A DNA stretch of 64,000 nucleotides from Pseudorhodoferax sp. Leaf265 (lineage in GTDB: Bacteria > Pseudomonadota > Gammaproteobacteria > Burkholderiales > Burkholderiaceae_C), in assembly GCF_001422365.1 (NCBI RefSeq), contig NZ_LMMT01000004.1:70001-134000 (forward strand), read 5' to 3'. This document shows positions 27,256 through 36,695 of this stretch, in pieces. Position 1 is the first letter of the stretch. Every line of letters begins with the position of its first letter. The position numbers were made by a program, and so were the translations under genes. The notes below the pieces were generated by a model. It was not told where the DNA came from. It ran no database searches and worked only from the letters and a program-made list of their open reading frames with translations.

Positions 27256-28116
27256 ATGGGCATCGTGTTATTCGATGGAGCGGCCTACGGCATGCTCCTG
27301 TTCCTCATGGCGGTGGGCCTGTCCATCACCATGGGCTTGATGAACTTCGTCAACCTCGCGCACGGCAGCTTCGCAGTGGTCGGTGGCTACACGGCCGCGG
27401 TGCTGATGAACCAGCTCGGCCTGCCGTACGCGGTGGCGCTGGCCGCGGCCTTCGTGGCCGCCGCGCTGCTCGGTGCCGTGCTGGAGTTCGCGTTCTACCG
27501 CCGGCTGTACCGCGCACACCCGCTGGACCAGGTGCTGCTGTCCATCGGCGTGGTGTTCGTGTCGATCGCGGCGCTGACCTGGTTCTTCGGCCCGACCATG
27601 TTGCCGTTCAACCTGCCGCCGGCGCTGCAGGGCCAGTTCGGCGTTGCGGGCCTGGAGCTGAGCCGCTACCGCGCCTTCCTGATCGTCTGCGGCGTGGCCG
27701 TGCTGGTGCTGCTGATGCTGGCCATGGGCCGCACGCGCTACGGCGCCATGGTGCGCGCCGCGGTGGACAACCAGCGCGTGGCGGGCGGCACGGGCATCCA
27801 TGTGCAGCGGCTGTTCTTCCTGACCTTCTCGCTGGGCTGCGGCCTGGCCGGCCTGGGCGGCGCGCTGAGCCTGGGAATGCTGGGCCTGGAGCCCTCGTTC
27901 CCGCTCAAGTACATGGTGTACTTCCTGATCGTGGTCTGCGTGGGCGGGGCCGGCACCATCACCGGGCCCTTCATCGCCGCGCTCTTGGTCGGCATCGTCG
28001 ACGTGGCGGGCAAGTACTACCTGCCCGAAGCCGGCGCCTTCCTGGTCTACGTGTTCATGATCGCCATGCTTCTGCTGCGGCCCAACGGCATCGTGCCCAA
28101 GAAGGGGATTGCATGA
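27256..28116 (+). CDS. ABC transporter permease (LivH type)
   Basis: 286 residues with about eight membrane segments. Family motifs: GLSITMGLMNFVNLAHGSF near the start, the cytoplasmic EAA-like loop TRYGAMVRAAVDNQRVAGGTG contacting the ATPase, and GGAGTITGPFIAALLVG near the end. With LivM it forms the membrane channel for polar organic solutes. ATG 27256 was chosen because it starts the first membrane segment correctly. Its stop overlaps the next start (ATGA, 28113-28116). Confidence 0.95.
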   Translation: MGIVLFDGAAYGMLLFLMAVGLSITMGLMNFVNLAHGSFAVVGGYTAAVLMNQLGLPYAVALAAAFVAAALLGAVLEFAFYRRLYRAHPLDQVLLSIGVVFVSIAALTWFFGPTMLPFNLPPALQGQFGVAGLELSRYRAFLIVCGVAVLVLLMLAMGRTRYGAMVRAAVDNQRVAGGTGIHVQRLFFLTFSLGCGLAGLGGALSLGMLGLEPSFPLKYMVYFLIVVCVGGAGTITGPFIAALLVGIVDVAGKYYLPEAGAFLVYVFMIAMLLLRPNGIVPKKGIA

Positions 28117-29134
28117 AACCCGTCACCCTGAGCCCGGGCCAGCTGCGCGCGGCCGAGGTTCTGTTCTGGCTCGCGCTGGCATCCAGCTTCTTCCTCGCGC
28201 CCGACCACCTCACGCTGCTGTCGCAGATCCTCATCTTCGGCCTGTTCGCGGTGGCGCTGGACATGGCCCTGGGCTACGCCGGCATCCTGACCGTGGGCCA
28301 CGCGGCCTTCTTCGGCGCAGGTGCCTACACGGCGGGCCTGCTGGCCAAGCACGGCTGGGGCGAGCCCTTCAGCGGCCTGCTGGCCGCGCTGGTGGTGGCC
28401 GGCGCGCTGGGCTACGCGCTGAGCTACCTGATCGTGCGCGGCGCCGACCTCACGCGGCTCATGATCACCATCGGCGTCTGCGTGCTGCTCTACGAACTCG
28501 CGAACCGGCTCTCGTCCATCACGGGCGGCAGCGACGGGCTGCAGGGCATGAACGTGTCGCCGGTGTTCGGCGTGTTCGCGTTCGACCTGTTCGGCAAGAC
28601 CGCCTTCCTCTATGCCTTCGGTGTGGTGCTGGCCATGTTCCTGCTTGTGCGCCTGGTGCTGCGCTCGCCGTTCGGGCTGGCGCTGCGCGGCATCCACGAC
28701 AACCGCAAGCGCATGCTGGCCATCGGCTCGCCGGTGGAGGCGCGGCTGCGCATGGCCTACGGCTTCTCGGCCGCGGTGGCCGGCGTGGCCGGTGCGCTGC
28801 TGGCGCAGACCACGCAGTTCGTGGGCATCGAGTCCATCGGCTTCAACCGCTCGGCCGAGGTGCTGATCATCCTGGTGCTGGGTGGCACGGGCCGGCTGTA
28901 CGGCGGCCTCGTCGGCGCCATCGTCTACATGCTGGTGCACGACTGGTTCGCCGACATGAACCCCGAGTACTGGATGTTCTGGCTCGGCATCTTCCTGATC
29001 GCGGCCGTCATGCTAGGCCGCGGCGGCATCATGGGCGCGCTGTCGCGCCGCATCCGCACCAAGGAGCACGCGACGAGCACCGCCGGGCCGCCCCAAGGTG
29101 CTCGCACCGCAGGCCGTCAGGCTGGAGGTTCTCT

Positions 29135-29138
<4 letters not shown>
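28113..29138 (+). CDS. ABC transporter permease (LivM type)
   Basis: 341 residues, about nine to ten membrane segments. Motifs: ALDMALGYAGILTVGHAAFFGAGAYTA, LRSPFGLALRGIHDNRKRMLAIG (ATPase-coupling loop) and LGGTGRLYGGLVGAIVYML. The last 20 residues (AGPPQGARTAGRQAGG) are encoded by a repeat also found at 31814. The gene overlaps both neighbours by 4 bp, so HMGF are a tightly coupled set. Confidence 0.95.
29082..29128 (+). repeat. GC-rich spacer repeat, copy A
   Basis: Begins with GCCGGGCCGCCCCAA and continues GCTCGC.CC.GCAGGCCG-like. The same 15 bases and a similar continuation occur at 31814. This copy codes the C-terminal tail of the LivM permease and ends at the ribosome binding site of the ATPase. 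Confidence 0.5.
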
Positions 29139-29903
<765 letters not shown>

Positions 29904-29911
<8 letters not shown>

Positions 29912-30623
29912 ACTGCTGGCCTTCGATGGCGTGACCGCCGGCTACGGCAACGCCGTGGTGCTGGACCGCCTGGGCTTTTCGCTGCGTGCCGGAGAGAGCC
30001 TGGCCATCCTCGGCCGCAACGGCGTGGGCAAGACCACCACGCTCGAGACGCTGATGGGCAACACGCGCGTGACAGGCGGCGCGATCCGCTGGCGCGGCCA
30101 GGACATCACCAGGCTGCCTGCCCACCAGCGTGTGCGCGCCGGTCTGGGCTGGGTGCCTCAGGAACGCGAGGTCTTCCCCTCGCTGACCGTGGAAGAGAAC
30201 CTGACCGTGGTCGCCCGCCCCGGCGCCTGGAACCTGGACCGCGTGTACGGCCTCTTCCCGCGCCTGCGCGAGCGCCGCGGCAACTACGGCAACCAGCTCT
30301 CGGGTGGCGAGCAACAGATGCTGGCCATCGCCCGCGCGCTGATGACCAACCCGCTGCTGCTGCTGCTCGACGAGCCCATGGAGGGCCTGGCGCCCATCAT
30401 CGTGGAGGAACTCGCCGAAGCGATCCGCCGGCTGTGTGAGAGCGAAGGCCTGGCCTCCATCGTGGTCGAGCAACACCCGGTGCTCGCACTGGAGATGACG
30501 CACCAGGCCATCGTGCTGGAGCGCGGCACCGTGGTGCACGCCGGCCCCAGCGCTGCGCTCGCCGCAGACCAGGCCTTGCTCGACAAGTTCCTCGGCGTCG
30601 GCATCGAAGAAGAGCCCGCCTGA
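29904..30623 (+). CDS. ABC transporter ATPase (LivF type)
   Basis: 239 residues. Walker [26 protein letters not shown] signature, Walker B LLLLDEPMEGLAP and a VEQHPVLAL switch region. Second ATPase of the transporter of block A. It overlaps LivG by 8 bp and is followed after 22 bp by the second binding protein. Confidence 0.96.
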
Positions 30624-30645
30624 TCCCCCTTCCAAGGAGTCCTCC

Positions 30646-31806
30646 ATGTTCCACCGTCGCCACCTGCTCGCCGCCAGCGCCCTCGGCCTGGCCCTGCCAC
30701 GCGCCTTCGCTGCGCAGGACCCCATCCGCATCGGCCTCATCGCCGAGATGTCGGGCCCCTTCGCCGAGTTCGGCCGCCAGATGCAGGCCGGCATCGCGGT
30801 CTACCAGAAGCAGTTCGGCGACAGCGTCGCGGGCCGCAAGGTCGAGGTGATCGTCAAGGACGTGGCCGGTCCCAACCCCGAACTGGCCAAGCGGCACGCG
30901 CAGGAACTCATCGTGCGCGACAAGGTCAGCGTGCTGGCCGGCTTCGGCTTCACGCCCAACGCGCTGTCGGTCGCGCCGATTGCCACGCAGGCCAAGGTGC
31001 CCATGGTGGTCATGAATGCGGCCGCGGCCAAGTTGACCGAGAAGTCGCCCTTCATGGTGCGCACCTCGTTCGACTACCCCAACACGGTGCCGCCGATCGC
31101 GCAGTGGGCCGCGCAGAAGGGGTCGAAGAAGGCCTATGTCATCGTGGCCGACTACGCGCCCGGCCACGACGCCGAGGCCGCCTTCCTGGCCGCTTACAAG
31201 GCCGCGGGCGGCGAGATCGTGGGCAGCGTGCGCACGCCGCTGGTCACGCTGGACTTCTCGCCCTACATGCAGCGCGTGAAAGACGCCAAACCCGACCTGT
31301 TGTTCGCCTTCGTCAACGGCGGCGACGTGGCGCCCGCCTTCATCCGCGAGTACCGCGAGAAGGGTCTGGAGCAAGCCGGCATCCAGCTCGTGGGCACGGG
31401 CGACATCGTCGACGAGGCCATCATCGAGACCATCGGCGAGCGCGCGCTGGGGCTGACCACGGTCTACCCGTACTCCATGCACCACAAGTCGGAGCTGAAC
31501 GCGCGCTTCGTGCGGGACTTCAAGGCCCAGCGCGACGCCAAGGCCCGGCCGACCATCATGGCCGTGGCCGCCTACGACGGCATGGCGGCCATCTACGCCG
31601 CGCTCCAGAAGACCGGCGGCAAGAGCGACGGCGCCGCGCTGCGGCAGGCCATGCAGGGCCTGCAGCTGGACAGCCCGCGCGGGCGCATCGCCATCGACGC
31701 GAAGACCCGCGACATCGTGCAGGACCAGTACATCCGCCGCGTCGAGAAGGTCGGCGAGGTGCTTGCCAACGTGGAGTTCGAGACCTATCCAGCCGCAAAG
31801 GGATGA
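30646..31806 (+). CDS. ABC transporter substrate-binding protein (LivJ type), second of two
   Basis: 386 residues. The signal peptide MFHRRHLLAASALGLALPRA starts with a twin-arginine pair, so Tat export is possible though the motif is incomplete. The mature part is a type I binding fold close to the protein at 25833: both share AEFGRQ/ADYGRQ starts, HAQELIVRDKV-type blocks, YVIVADYAPG and SPRGxIxIDxxTRDIVQ ends. The different ligand-facing loops (MNAAAAKLTEKSPFMVRTSF here) suggest a second substrate. AAGGAG ribosome binding site at about 30634. Confidence 0.93.
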   Translation: MFHRRHLLAASALGLALPRAFAAQDPIRIGLIAEMSGPFAEFGRQMQAGIAVYQKQFGDSVAGRKVEVIVKDVAGPNPELAKRHAQELIVRDKVSVLAGFGFTPNALSVAPIATQAKVPMVVMNAAAAKLTEKSPFMVRTSFDYPNTVPPIAQWAAQKGSKKAYVIVADYAPGHDAEAAFLAAYKAAGGEIVGSVRTPLVTLDFSPYMQRVKDAKPDLLFAFVNGGDVAPAFIREYREKGLEQAGIQLVGTGDIVDEAIIETIGERALGLTTVYPYSMHHKSELNARFVRDFKAQRDAKARPTIMAVAAYDGMAAIYAALQKTGGKSDGAALRQAMQGLQLDSPRGRIAIDAKTRDIVQDQYIRRVEKVGEVLANVEFETYPAAKG

Positions 31807-31813
31807 GCGCCGT

Positions 31814-31879
31814 GCCGGGCCGCCCCAAACAAGCTCGCTCCCGCCTGGCGGGACAGGCCGCAGGCCGAAGGGTGCACCA
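31814..31879 (+). repeat. GC-rich spacer repeat, copy B
   Basis: Starts with the same 15 bases as copy A at 29082 (GCCGGGCCGCCCCAA), then GCTCGC-like and GCAGGCCG-like parts. It fills the gap between the second binding protein and the amidase and supplies the AAGGG before the amidase GTG. Confidence 0.5.
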
Positions 31880-33250
31880 GTGAGCGCGCAAGCCCTGAAG
31901 CTCGACATCGGCGGGCTGACCGCCGCCTACGCACGCGGCGTGCACGAGCCAGTGGCCGTGCTGCAGGCCTTGCTGGCCGAGGTGCATGTGGACACGCGAG
32001 GCCTCAACGCCTTCTGCCACCTGGACGGCGAAGGCGCGCTGGCCCAGGCGCAGGCCTCGGCCGCGCGCTGGCAGGCCGGCCGTGCGCTCGGGCCGCTGGA
32101 CGGCGTGCCGGTCTCCATCAAGGACCTGCTGCCCGTGGCCGGCTGGCCCACGCGGCGCGGCTCGCTGTCCACGGCCGGCGACCCGCCCGCCACGCAGGAC
32201 GCACCGCTCGTGGCCCATCTGCGCGCGGCCGGCGCCGTGCTGTTCGGCAAGACCACGACCACCGAGTTCGGCTGGACCATCGCCAGCCACAACCCGCATG
32301 CCGGCACCACGCGCAACCCGCGCGATGTCACGCGCGGCGCGGGCGGCTCCAGCAGCGGCGCGGCCGCGCAGATCGCCGCCGGCTGGGGCCCGCTGGCCGT
32401 CGGCAGCGACGCGGGCGGCTCGGTGCGCATCCCGGCCGCCTGGTGCGGTGTGGTCGGCTTCAAGCCCACGTTCGGCGCGATCCCGGCCGCGCCGCAGAGC
32501 GCCTTCGCCGAGTTCGCGCACTTCGGCCCGCTCACGCGCAGCGTGGCCGACTGCGCACGCGCCATGGCCGTGCTGGGCCAGCCCGACCCGCGCGACCCGG
32601 CCTCGCTGTACCCGCGCATGCCCGCGCAGCGGCCCGCCCAGCTGCGCATCGGCTGGAGCCTGGCGCTGGGGGCGCCCACCGTGCTGGACCCCACCATCGC
32701 GCAAGCCATGCAGGCGCTGCTGGAACGCCTGGCCGCGGCCGGCCACCAGCTCGTGGCACTGCCGGCGCTGGGCCTGGACGCGGACCAGGCCATGTGGACC
32801 GTCTGGCAGTCGCGCGTGCACGAGTCCTTCGTCGACTGGAGCGACGCCCAGCGCGCCACGCTGGACCCGGCGCTGCAACGCCTGTGGGAACAGGGCGCCG
32901 ACCTCTCGCCCACGCGGCTGGCGCGCGCCCGCGCCCAGCTGCGCGGCCTGGCCGGCGCGTTGTCGCAGCAGTTCGCCGGCATCGACGTGCTGTTGACACC
33001 GACCGCGCCGACCGTTGCACCGCCGCTGCCAAACGTTCAGGAGGCGCCGGACACGCAGCCGCGCAACTGGTTCGCCGGCAACGGCTACTGCTACCCGTTC
33101 AACCTCACGCAGCAGCCGGCGCTGAGCCTGCCGCTGGGCCGCGACGCGCAGGGGCTGCCGTTCGGGCTGCAGGTGGTGGGGCGGCGCTATGCGGATGAAC
33201 TGGTGTTGCATGCGGGGCGGCTGGTCGAGGGGATGCTGGCGGCGGGGTGA
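31880..33250 (+). CDS. Amidase signature-family hydrolase
   Basis: 456 residues from GTG 31880, the first start codon after the previous gene that gives a full N-terminus. The Ser-cisSer-Lys triad is visible: K81 in VSIKDLLPV, serines in GGSSSGAAAQIAAG (157-159) and the nucleophile S181 in SDAGGSVRIPA. It hydrolyses a carboxamide, releasing ammonia or an amine. At the end of the Rieske/ligase/transporter block it could cleave a gamma-glutamyl or other amide intermediate; this is inferred. No mitochondrial-type GatA features or gatB/gatC neighbours are present. Confidence 0.92.
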   Translation: MSAQALKLDIGGLTAAYARGVHEPVAVLQALLAEVHVDTRGLNAFCHLDGEGALAQAQASAARWQAGRALGPLDGVPVSIKDLLPVAGWPTRRGSLSTAGDPPATQDAPLVAHLRAAGAVLFGKTTTTEFGWTIASHNPHAGTTRNPRDVTRGAGGSSSGAAAQIAAGWGPLAVGSDAGGSVRIPAAWCGVVGFKPTFGAIPAAPQSAFAEFAHFGPLTRSVADCARAMAVLGQPDPRDPASLYPRMPAQRPAQLRIGWSLALGAPTVLDPTIAQAMQALLERLAAAGHQLVALPALGLDADQAMWTVWQSRVHESFVDWSDAQRATLDPALQRLWEQGADLSPTRLARARAQLRGLAGALSQQFAGIDVLLTPTAPTVAPPLPNVQEAPDTQPRNWFAGNGYCYPFNLTQQPALSLPLGRDAQGLPFGLQVVGRRYADELVLHAGRLVEGMLAAG

Positions 33251-33276
33251 AACGGACTGGCGGGAGGCCGGTGGAT

Positions 33277-33282
33277 GACAAT
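33277..33282 (+). promoter_or_regulatory. Candidate -10 box for the DUF1016 gene
   Basis: GACAAT lies 6 bases before the ATG, the same layout as at murU, pepP and other genes in this window. A leaderless transcript is implied. No clear -35. Confidence 0.35.
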
Positions 33283-33288
33283 CCCACC

Positions 33289-34378
33289 ATGCGTCCCCGC
33301 CAGCCGGCATCCAAGAATCCTGTTGCAGTTGCGACTCCACCCGTGGAGTCGGCCTTCGCCGAAGTGGTGCGGCTGATCGAACAGGCGCGCCAGCGCGCCT
33401 ACCAGGCCGTCAACACCGAGCTGGTGGGCCTGTATTGGCAGATCGGGGAGTACATCAGCGGCAAGCTGGCCGCCGCCGAATGGGGCGAAGGCGTGGTGGA
33501 CAAGCTGGCGGCCCACCTGGCGCGCACGCTGCCCGGACAGCGCGGCTTCACGCGCCGCAACCTGTTCCGCATGCGCCAGTTCTTCGAAACCTACCGCGGC
33601 GACGAAGTGGTGTCAGCACTCCTGACACAACTTCCGTGGACGCACAACCTTCTCATCCTGAGCCAGGCCAAGCGCGCGGAAGAGCGCACCTTCTACCTGC
33701 GCATGGCGATCCAGCAACGCTGGGGTAGCCGCGAGCTGGAGCGGCAGCTGCGTCTGGGCGCTTTCGACCACGCGGTGCTGGCGCCACCAAAAGTGTCAGC
33801 GGCGCTGACACAAATACACGGAGATGCAGCGGTCAGTGCATTCAAGGACGCCTACGCCGTCGAGTTTTTGAACCTGCCCGCCGGCCACACCGAAGCCGAC
33901 CTGCACCGCGGCCTGCTGGCCGAGTTGCGCAGCTTCCTGACCGAGCTGGGCCGCGACTTCTGTTTCGTCAGCTCGGAATTTCCCCTGCAGGTGGGTGGGC
34001 GCGACTTCGCACTGGACCTGCTGTTCTTCCACCGCGGCCTGATGCCTGGTGGCCATCGAGTTGAAGGTCGACCGCTTCGAACCCGAACACCTGGGCAAGC
34101 TCAACTTCTACCTCGAAGCGCTGGACCGCGACGTGAAGAAGCCGCACGAGAACCCGGCCATCGGCCTGCTGCTGTGCGCCAGCAAGGACAGCGAGGTCGT
34201 CGAGTACGCCCTGAGCCGCACGCTGTCGCCTGCGCTGGTGGCGCAGTACCAGACACAGCTGCCGGACCGGCAGATGCTGGCGGCCAAGCTGCACGAGTTC
34301 TATGCGCTGAGTGCGCCTGAAACGGCGCCGCCGGCCGATCCGCCCTCAAAGCGTCCGAGAAAGCGGCGCTCGCCCTGA
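33289..34378 (+). pseudogene. DUF1016/YhcG PDDEXK nuclease, frameshifted
   Basis: The first frame (33289 onward, MRPRQPASKN) gives the N-terminal DUF1016_N part (LYWQIGEYISGKL, GFTRRNLFRMRQF, LPWTHNLLIL) and half of the nuclease domain (FCFVSSEFPLQVGGRDFALDLLFFHRGL). It then goes out of frame near 34042. The remainder, starting VAIELKVDRFEPEHLGKLNF, continues one base over to 34378. In intact relatives the join reads RGLNCLVAIELK; deleting two bases from codons for Asn-Cys gives exactly the sequence here. The conserved D and E-x-K nuclease residues fall on opposite sides of the break. It may be an inactive gene or an assembly error. Family members are linked to DNA recombination and defence. 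Confidence 0.82.
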
Positions 34379-34481
34379 CCGCCGCACCCTGCAGAGCCTG
34401 AGCGCAGCGCAAGCCGATCCCAGCAGCGCCACAATCGCGGCCCGCACCTCGTCTCTGCTGGCCCGCCCAGCCGCCTCCCGC

Positions 34482-35681
34482 ATGTCCGCCGCGCCCGCCC
34501 CCCCGTCCGAGTTCTCCTTCCGCCGCATCGCCATCCCCGCCTTCGGCCCCTCGCTGCTGTTCGGCCTGGGCGAGGGCGCGATCCTGCCCATCATCCCGCT
34601 CATGGCGCGCGAACTCGGCGGCTCCGTGCCCATGGCCGCGCTGATCGTCACGCTGATCGGCCTGGGTTCGCTGCTGTCCAACATCCCGGCCTCGCTGATC
34701 ACCATGCGCTGGGGCGAGCGCGGCGCCATCGTCGCCGCGGGGCTCTGGAGCGCCGTCGGCATGGCGATGTGCGTGTTCACGGGCCACCTCGCGCTGTTCG
34801 CGCTGGGCTGCTTCATGGTGGGCATGTCGCAGGCGGTCTACAACCTGGCGCGCCAGAGCTACATGACCGAGGCCGTGCCCATGCAGTACCGGGCGCGCGC
34901 ACTGTCCACGCTGGGCGGGGTCATGCGCATCGGCATGTTCATCGGGCCCTTCCTGGGTGCGGCGGCCGTGCACGCCTTCGGCCTGTCGGGCGCCTTCGGT
35001 GTCGGCATCGCGGGCGTGCTGGCCGCGGCCGCCCTGGGTTCGCGCGTGCCCGACCTCGCCGTGCCTGCGCCCGCGCCCGGCCAGGCCGCACCGGCGGCCA
35101 CCAGCATCGCCTCCACGCTGCGCGACCACCGCCGCACCTTCCTCACGCTGGGCCTGGGCGTCACGCTGCTGAGCGCCGTGCGCGCCTCGCGCCAGGTCGT
35201 GATCCCGCTGTGGGCCGACCACCTGATGCTGGCACCGGCCGTGGCCTCGCTCGTCTACGGTCTGGCCGGCGGCATCGACATGCTGGTGTTCTACCCGGCC
35301 GGCAAGCTCATGGACCTCAAGGGCCGGCGCTGGGTGGCCGTGCCGTCCATGGTCATCATGGGCCTGGGCCTGCTGGCGATGCCGTTCACCACGGGCTTCA
35401 GCACGCTGCTGGTCGCGGCGCTGGCCATCGGCTTCGGCAACGGCATCGGCTCGGGCCTGATCATGACGCTGGGCGCCGACCACTCGCCACGCCACGGCCG
35501 CGCGCACTTCCTGGGCGTGTGGCGGCTGATGGCCGACATCGGCTCGTCCAGCGGGCCGGCGCTGCTGTCCTTCCTGGCCGGCGCGCTGTCGCTGGGCTGG
35601 GGCATCGGCGCCATCGGGCTGGTGGCCTTCGCGGCGGCCGGCGTGCTGTCGCACTTCATCCCGGCGCGCGTGCCACGCTAA
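34482..35681 (+). CDS. MFS transporter
   Basis: 399 residues from ATG 34482 (MSAAPAPPSEFSFRRIAIPAF); an earlier in-frame start would add an arginine-rich leader overlapping the nuclease gene. Twelve membrane segments in two halves. The first half has a weak MFS motif (LITMRWGERGAIV); the central loop is at about residue 190-215. Resembles drug or metabolite exporters. Substrate unknown. It ends 12 bp before the convergent LysR gene. Confidence 0.9.
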   Translation: MSAAPAPPSEFSFRRIAIPAFGPSLLFGLGEGAILPIIPLMARELGGSVPMAALIVTLIGLGSLLSNIPASLITMRWGERGAIVAAGLWSAVGMAMCVFTGHLALFALGCFMVGMSQAVYNLARQSYMTEAVPMQYRARALSTLGGVMRIGMFIGPFLGAAAVHAFGLSGAFGVGIAGVLAAAALGSRVPDLAVPAPAPGQAAPAATSIASTLRDHRRTFLTLGLGVTLLSAVRASRQVVIPLWADHLMLAPAVASLVYGLAGGIDMLVFYPAGKLMDLKGRRWVAVPSMVIMGLGLLAMPFTTGFSTLLVAALAIGFGNGIGSGLIMTLGADHSPRHGRAHFLGVWRLMADIGSSSGPALLSFLAGALSLGWGIGAIGLVAFAAAGVLSHFIPARVPR

Positions 35682-35693
35682 GGCCGTACCGCA

Positions 35694-36587
35694 TCAGCGC
35701 TCGCGCGACTGCGCGCGCAGCATCTGGACGAAGGCCTGGGCCGCTGGCGACAGCGCGAGGCTGCGGCGCTGGTAGACGAAGAACTCACGGTTCAGCGCCG
35801 GCGCGCGCAACGGCAGGAAGCGGATGCCGAAGTTGGTGGCGAAACTGCGCGCGTAGTCGGGCACCATGGCAACGCCGAGCCCCGCGCCGACCAAGGCCAG
35901 CGCGGTCGTGAGATAGCGCACCTCGGTGGCGGTCTGCATCGAGAGCGAGGCGTCGTGTTCCTGCAGGCGCTGCTCCACATAGCGGCTGAAATCGCCCGAG
36001 TACACCACCCAGCGCTCGCCCTGCAGTTCGCGCCACTGCACGGCCTCGCGGCCGGCGAGCGGGTGCGCAGCGGCGCAGACCAGGCGCATCGGCACGTGCA
36101 TGAGGAAGCTGCGCGTGACGTCCTCGCCGATGGCGCGCTCCGGCCCGATGCCCAGCTCGGCGTCGCCGCGGCGCACCGTGCCCACGATGTCGTCGGCCGA
36201 GCCGTCGACGATGCGCAGGCCCACCTGCGGGTGCGCGCGCTCGAACCGCGCCAGCGCACCGGCCACCCAGGTGCAGGCCATGAGCTGGGGTGCCACCACG
36301 CGCAGCACACCGCTCTTGAGTGAGCGCAGGTCGCCCGCGCCTTCCTCGATCTGGCGCAGGTCGTCGAGCATGCGGCGCGCCAGCGGCAACAGCTGCTGGC
36401 CGGCCTCGGTCAGCGTGACGGCGTGGCGTGTGCGGTCGAACAGTTTCACGCCCAGCTCTTCCTCGAGCTGCTGCACCAGCATGCTGACGGCCGACTGGGT
36501 GAGGTGCAGCTGGCGCGCGGCCAGCGTGAAGCTCGCGCTGCGCGCCACGACCGAGAACGCACGCATCTGGCGGAGGGTGATGTTCAT
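35694..36587 (-). CDS. LysR-family transcriptional regulator
   Basis: 297 residues from ATG 36587 (MNITLRQMRAFSVVARSAS). The helix-turn-helix is SFTLAARQLHLTQSAVSMLVQQLEEELG. The effector domain spans about 90-290. It is divergent from the D-amino acid oxidase-like gene across a 108-bp gap with a textbook LysR box, so it most likely controls the hydantoin/D-amino acid cluster. Confidence 0.94.
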   Translation of the reverse strand: MNITLRQMRAFSVVARSASFTLAARQLHLTQSAVSMLVQQLEEELGVKLFDRTRHAVTLTEAGQQLLPLARRMLDDLRQIEEGAGDLRSLKSGVLRVVAPQLMACTWVAGALARFERAHPQVGLRIVDGSADDIVGTVRRGDAELGIGPERAIGEDVTRSFLMHVPMRLVCAAAHPLAGREAVQWRELQGERWVVYSGDFSRYVEQRLQEHDASLSMQTATEVRYLTTALALVGAGLGVAMVPDYARSFATNFGIRFLPLRAPALNREFFVYQRRSLALSPAAQAFVQMLRAQSRER

Positions 36588-36621
36588 GGCTGCACCATTG
36601 TGGCGCGGACGCGGCCCACGA

Positions 36622-36636
36622 ATCAGAGAACCTGAT
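36622..36636. promoter_or_regulatory. LysR box ATC-N9-GAT
   Basis: ATCAG-AGAAC-CTGAT is a perfect inverted repeat fitting T-N11-A. It lies 60-74 bases upstream of the oxidase ATG, about -60 from the likely transcription start, the usual LysR recognition position. Confidence 0.6.
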
Positions 36637-36656
36637 GCACAAATCAAATGAATTCG

Positions 36657-36686
36657 TTGGCCTGATGCGCACGCTCCCCGCACAAT
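36657..36686 (+). promoter_or_regulatory. Promoter of the DadA-like cluster
   Basis: TTGGCC (36657-36662) and CACAAT (36681-36686) with an 18-base spacer. The ATG is 10 bases after the -10 box, so the leader is very short. The weak -35 fits activator dependence. Confidence 0.45.
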
Positions 36687-36695
36687 CCGCCGCCT

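Noticed and set aside
34030-34060. Programmed ribosomal frameshift in the DUF1016 gene
   Set aside because: No slippery heptamer or following stem-loop is visible, and the family is not known to use frameshifting; a 2-base deletion explains the break fully.
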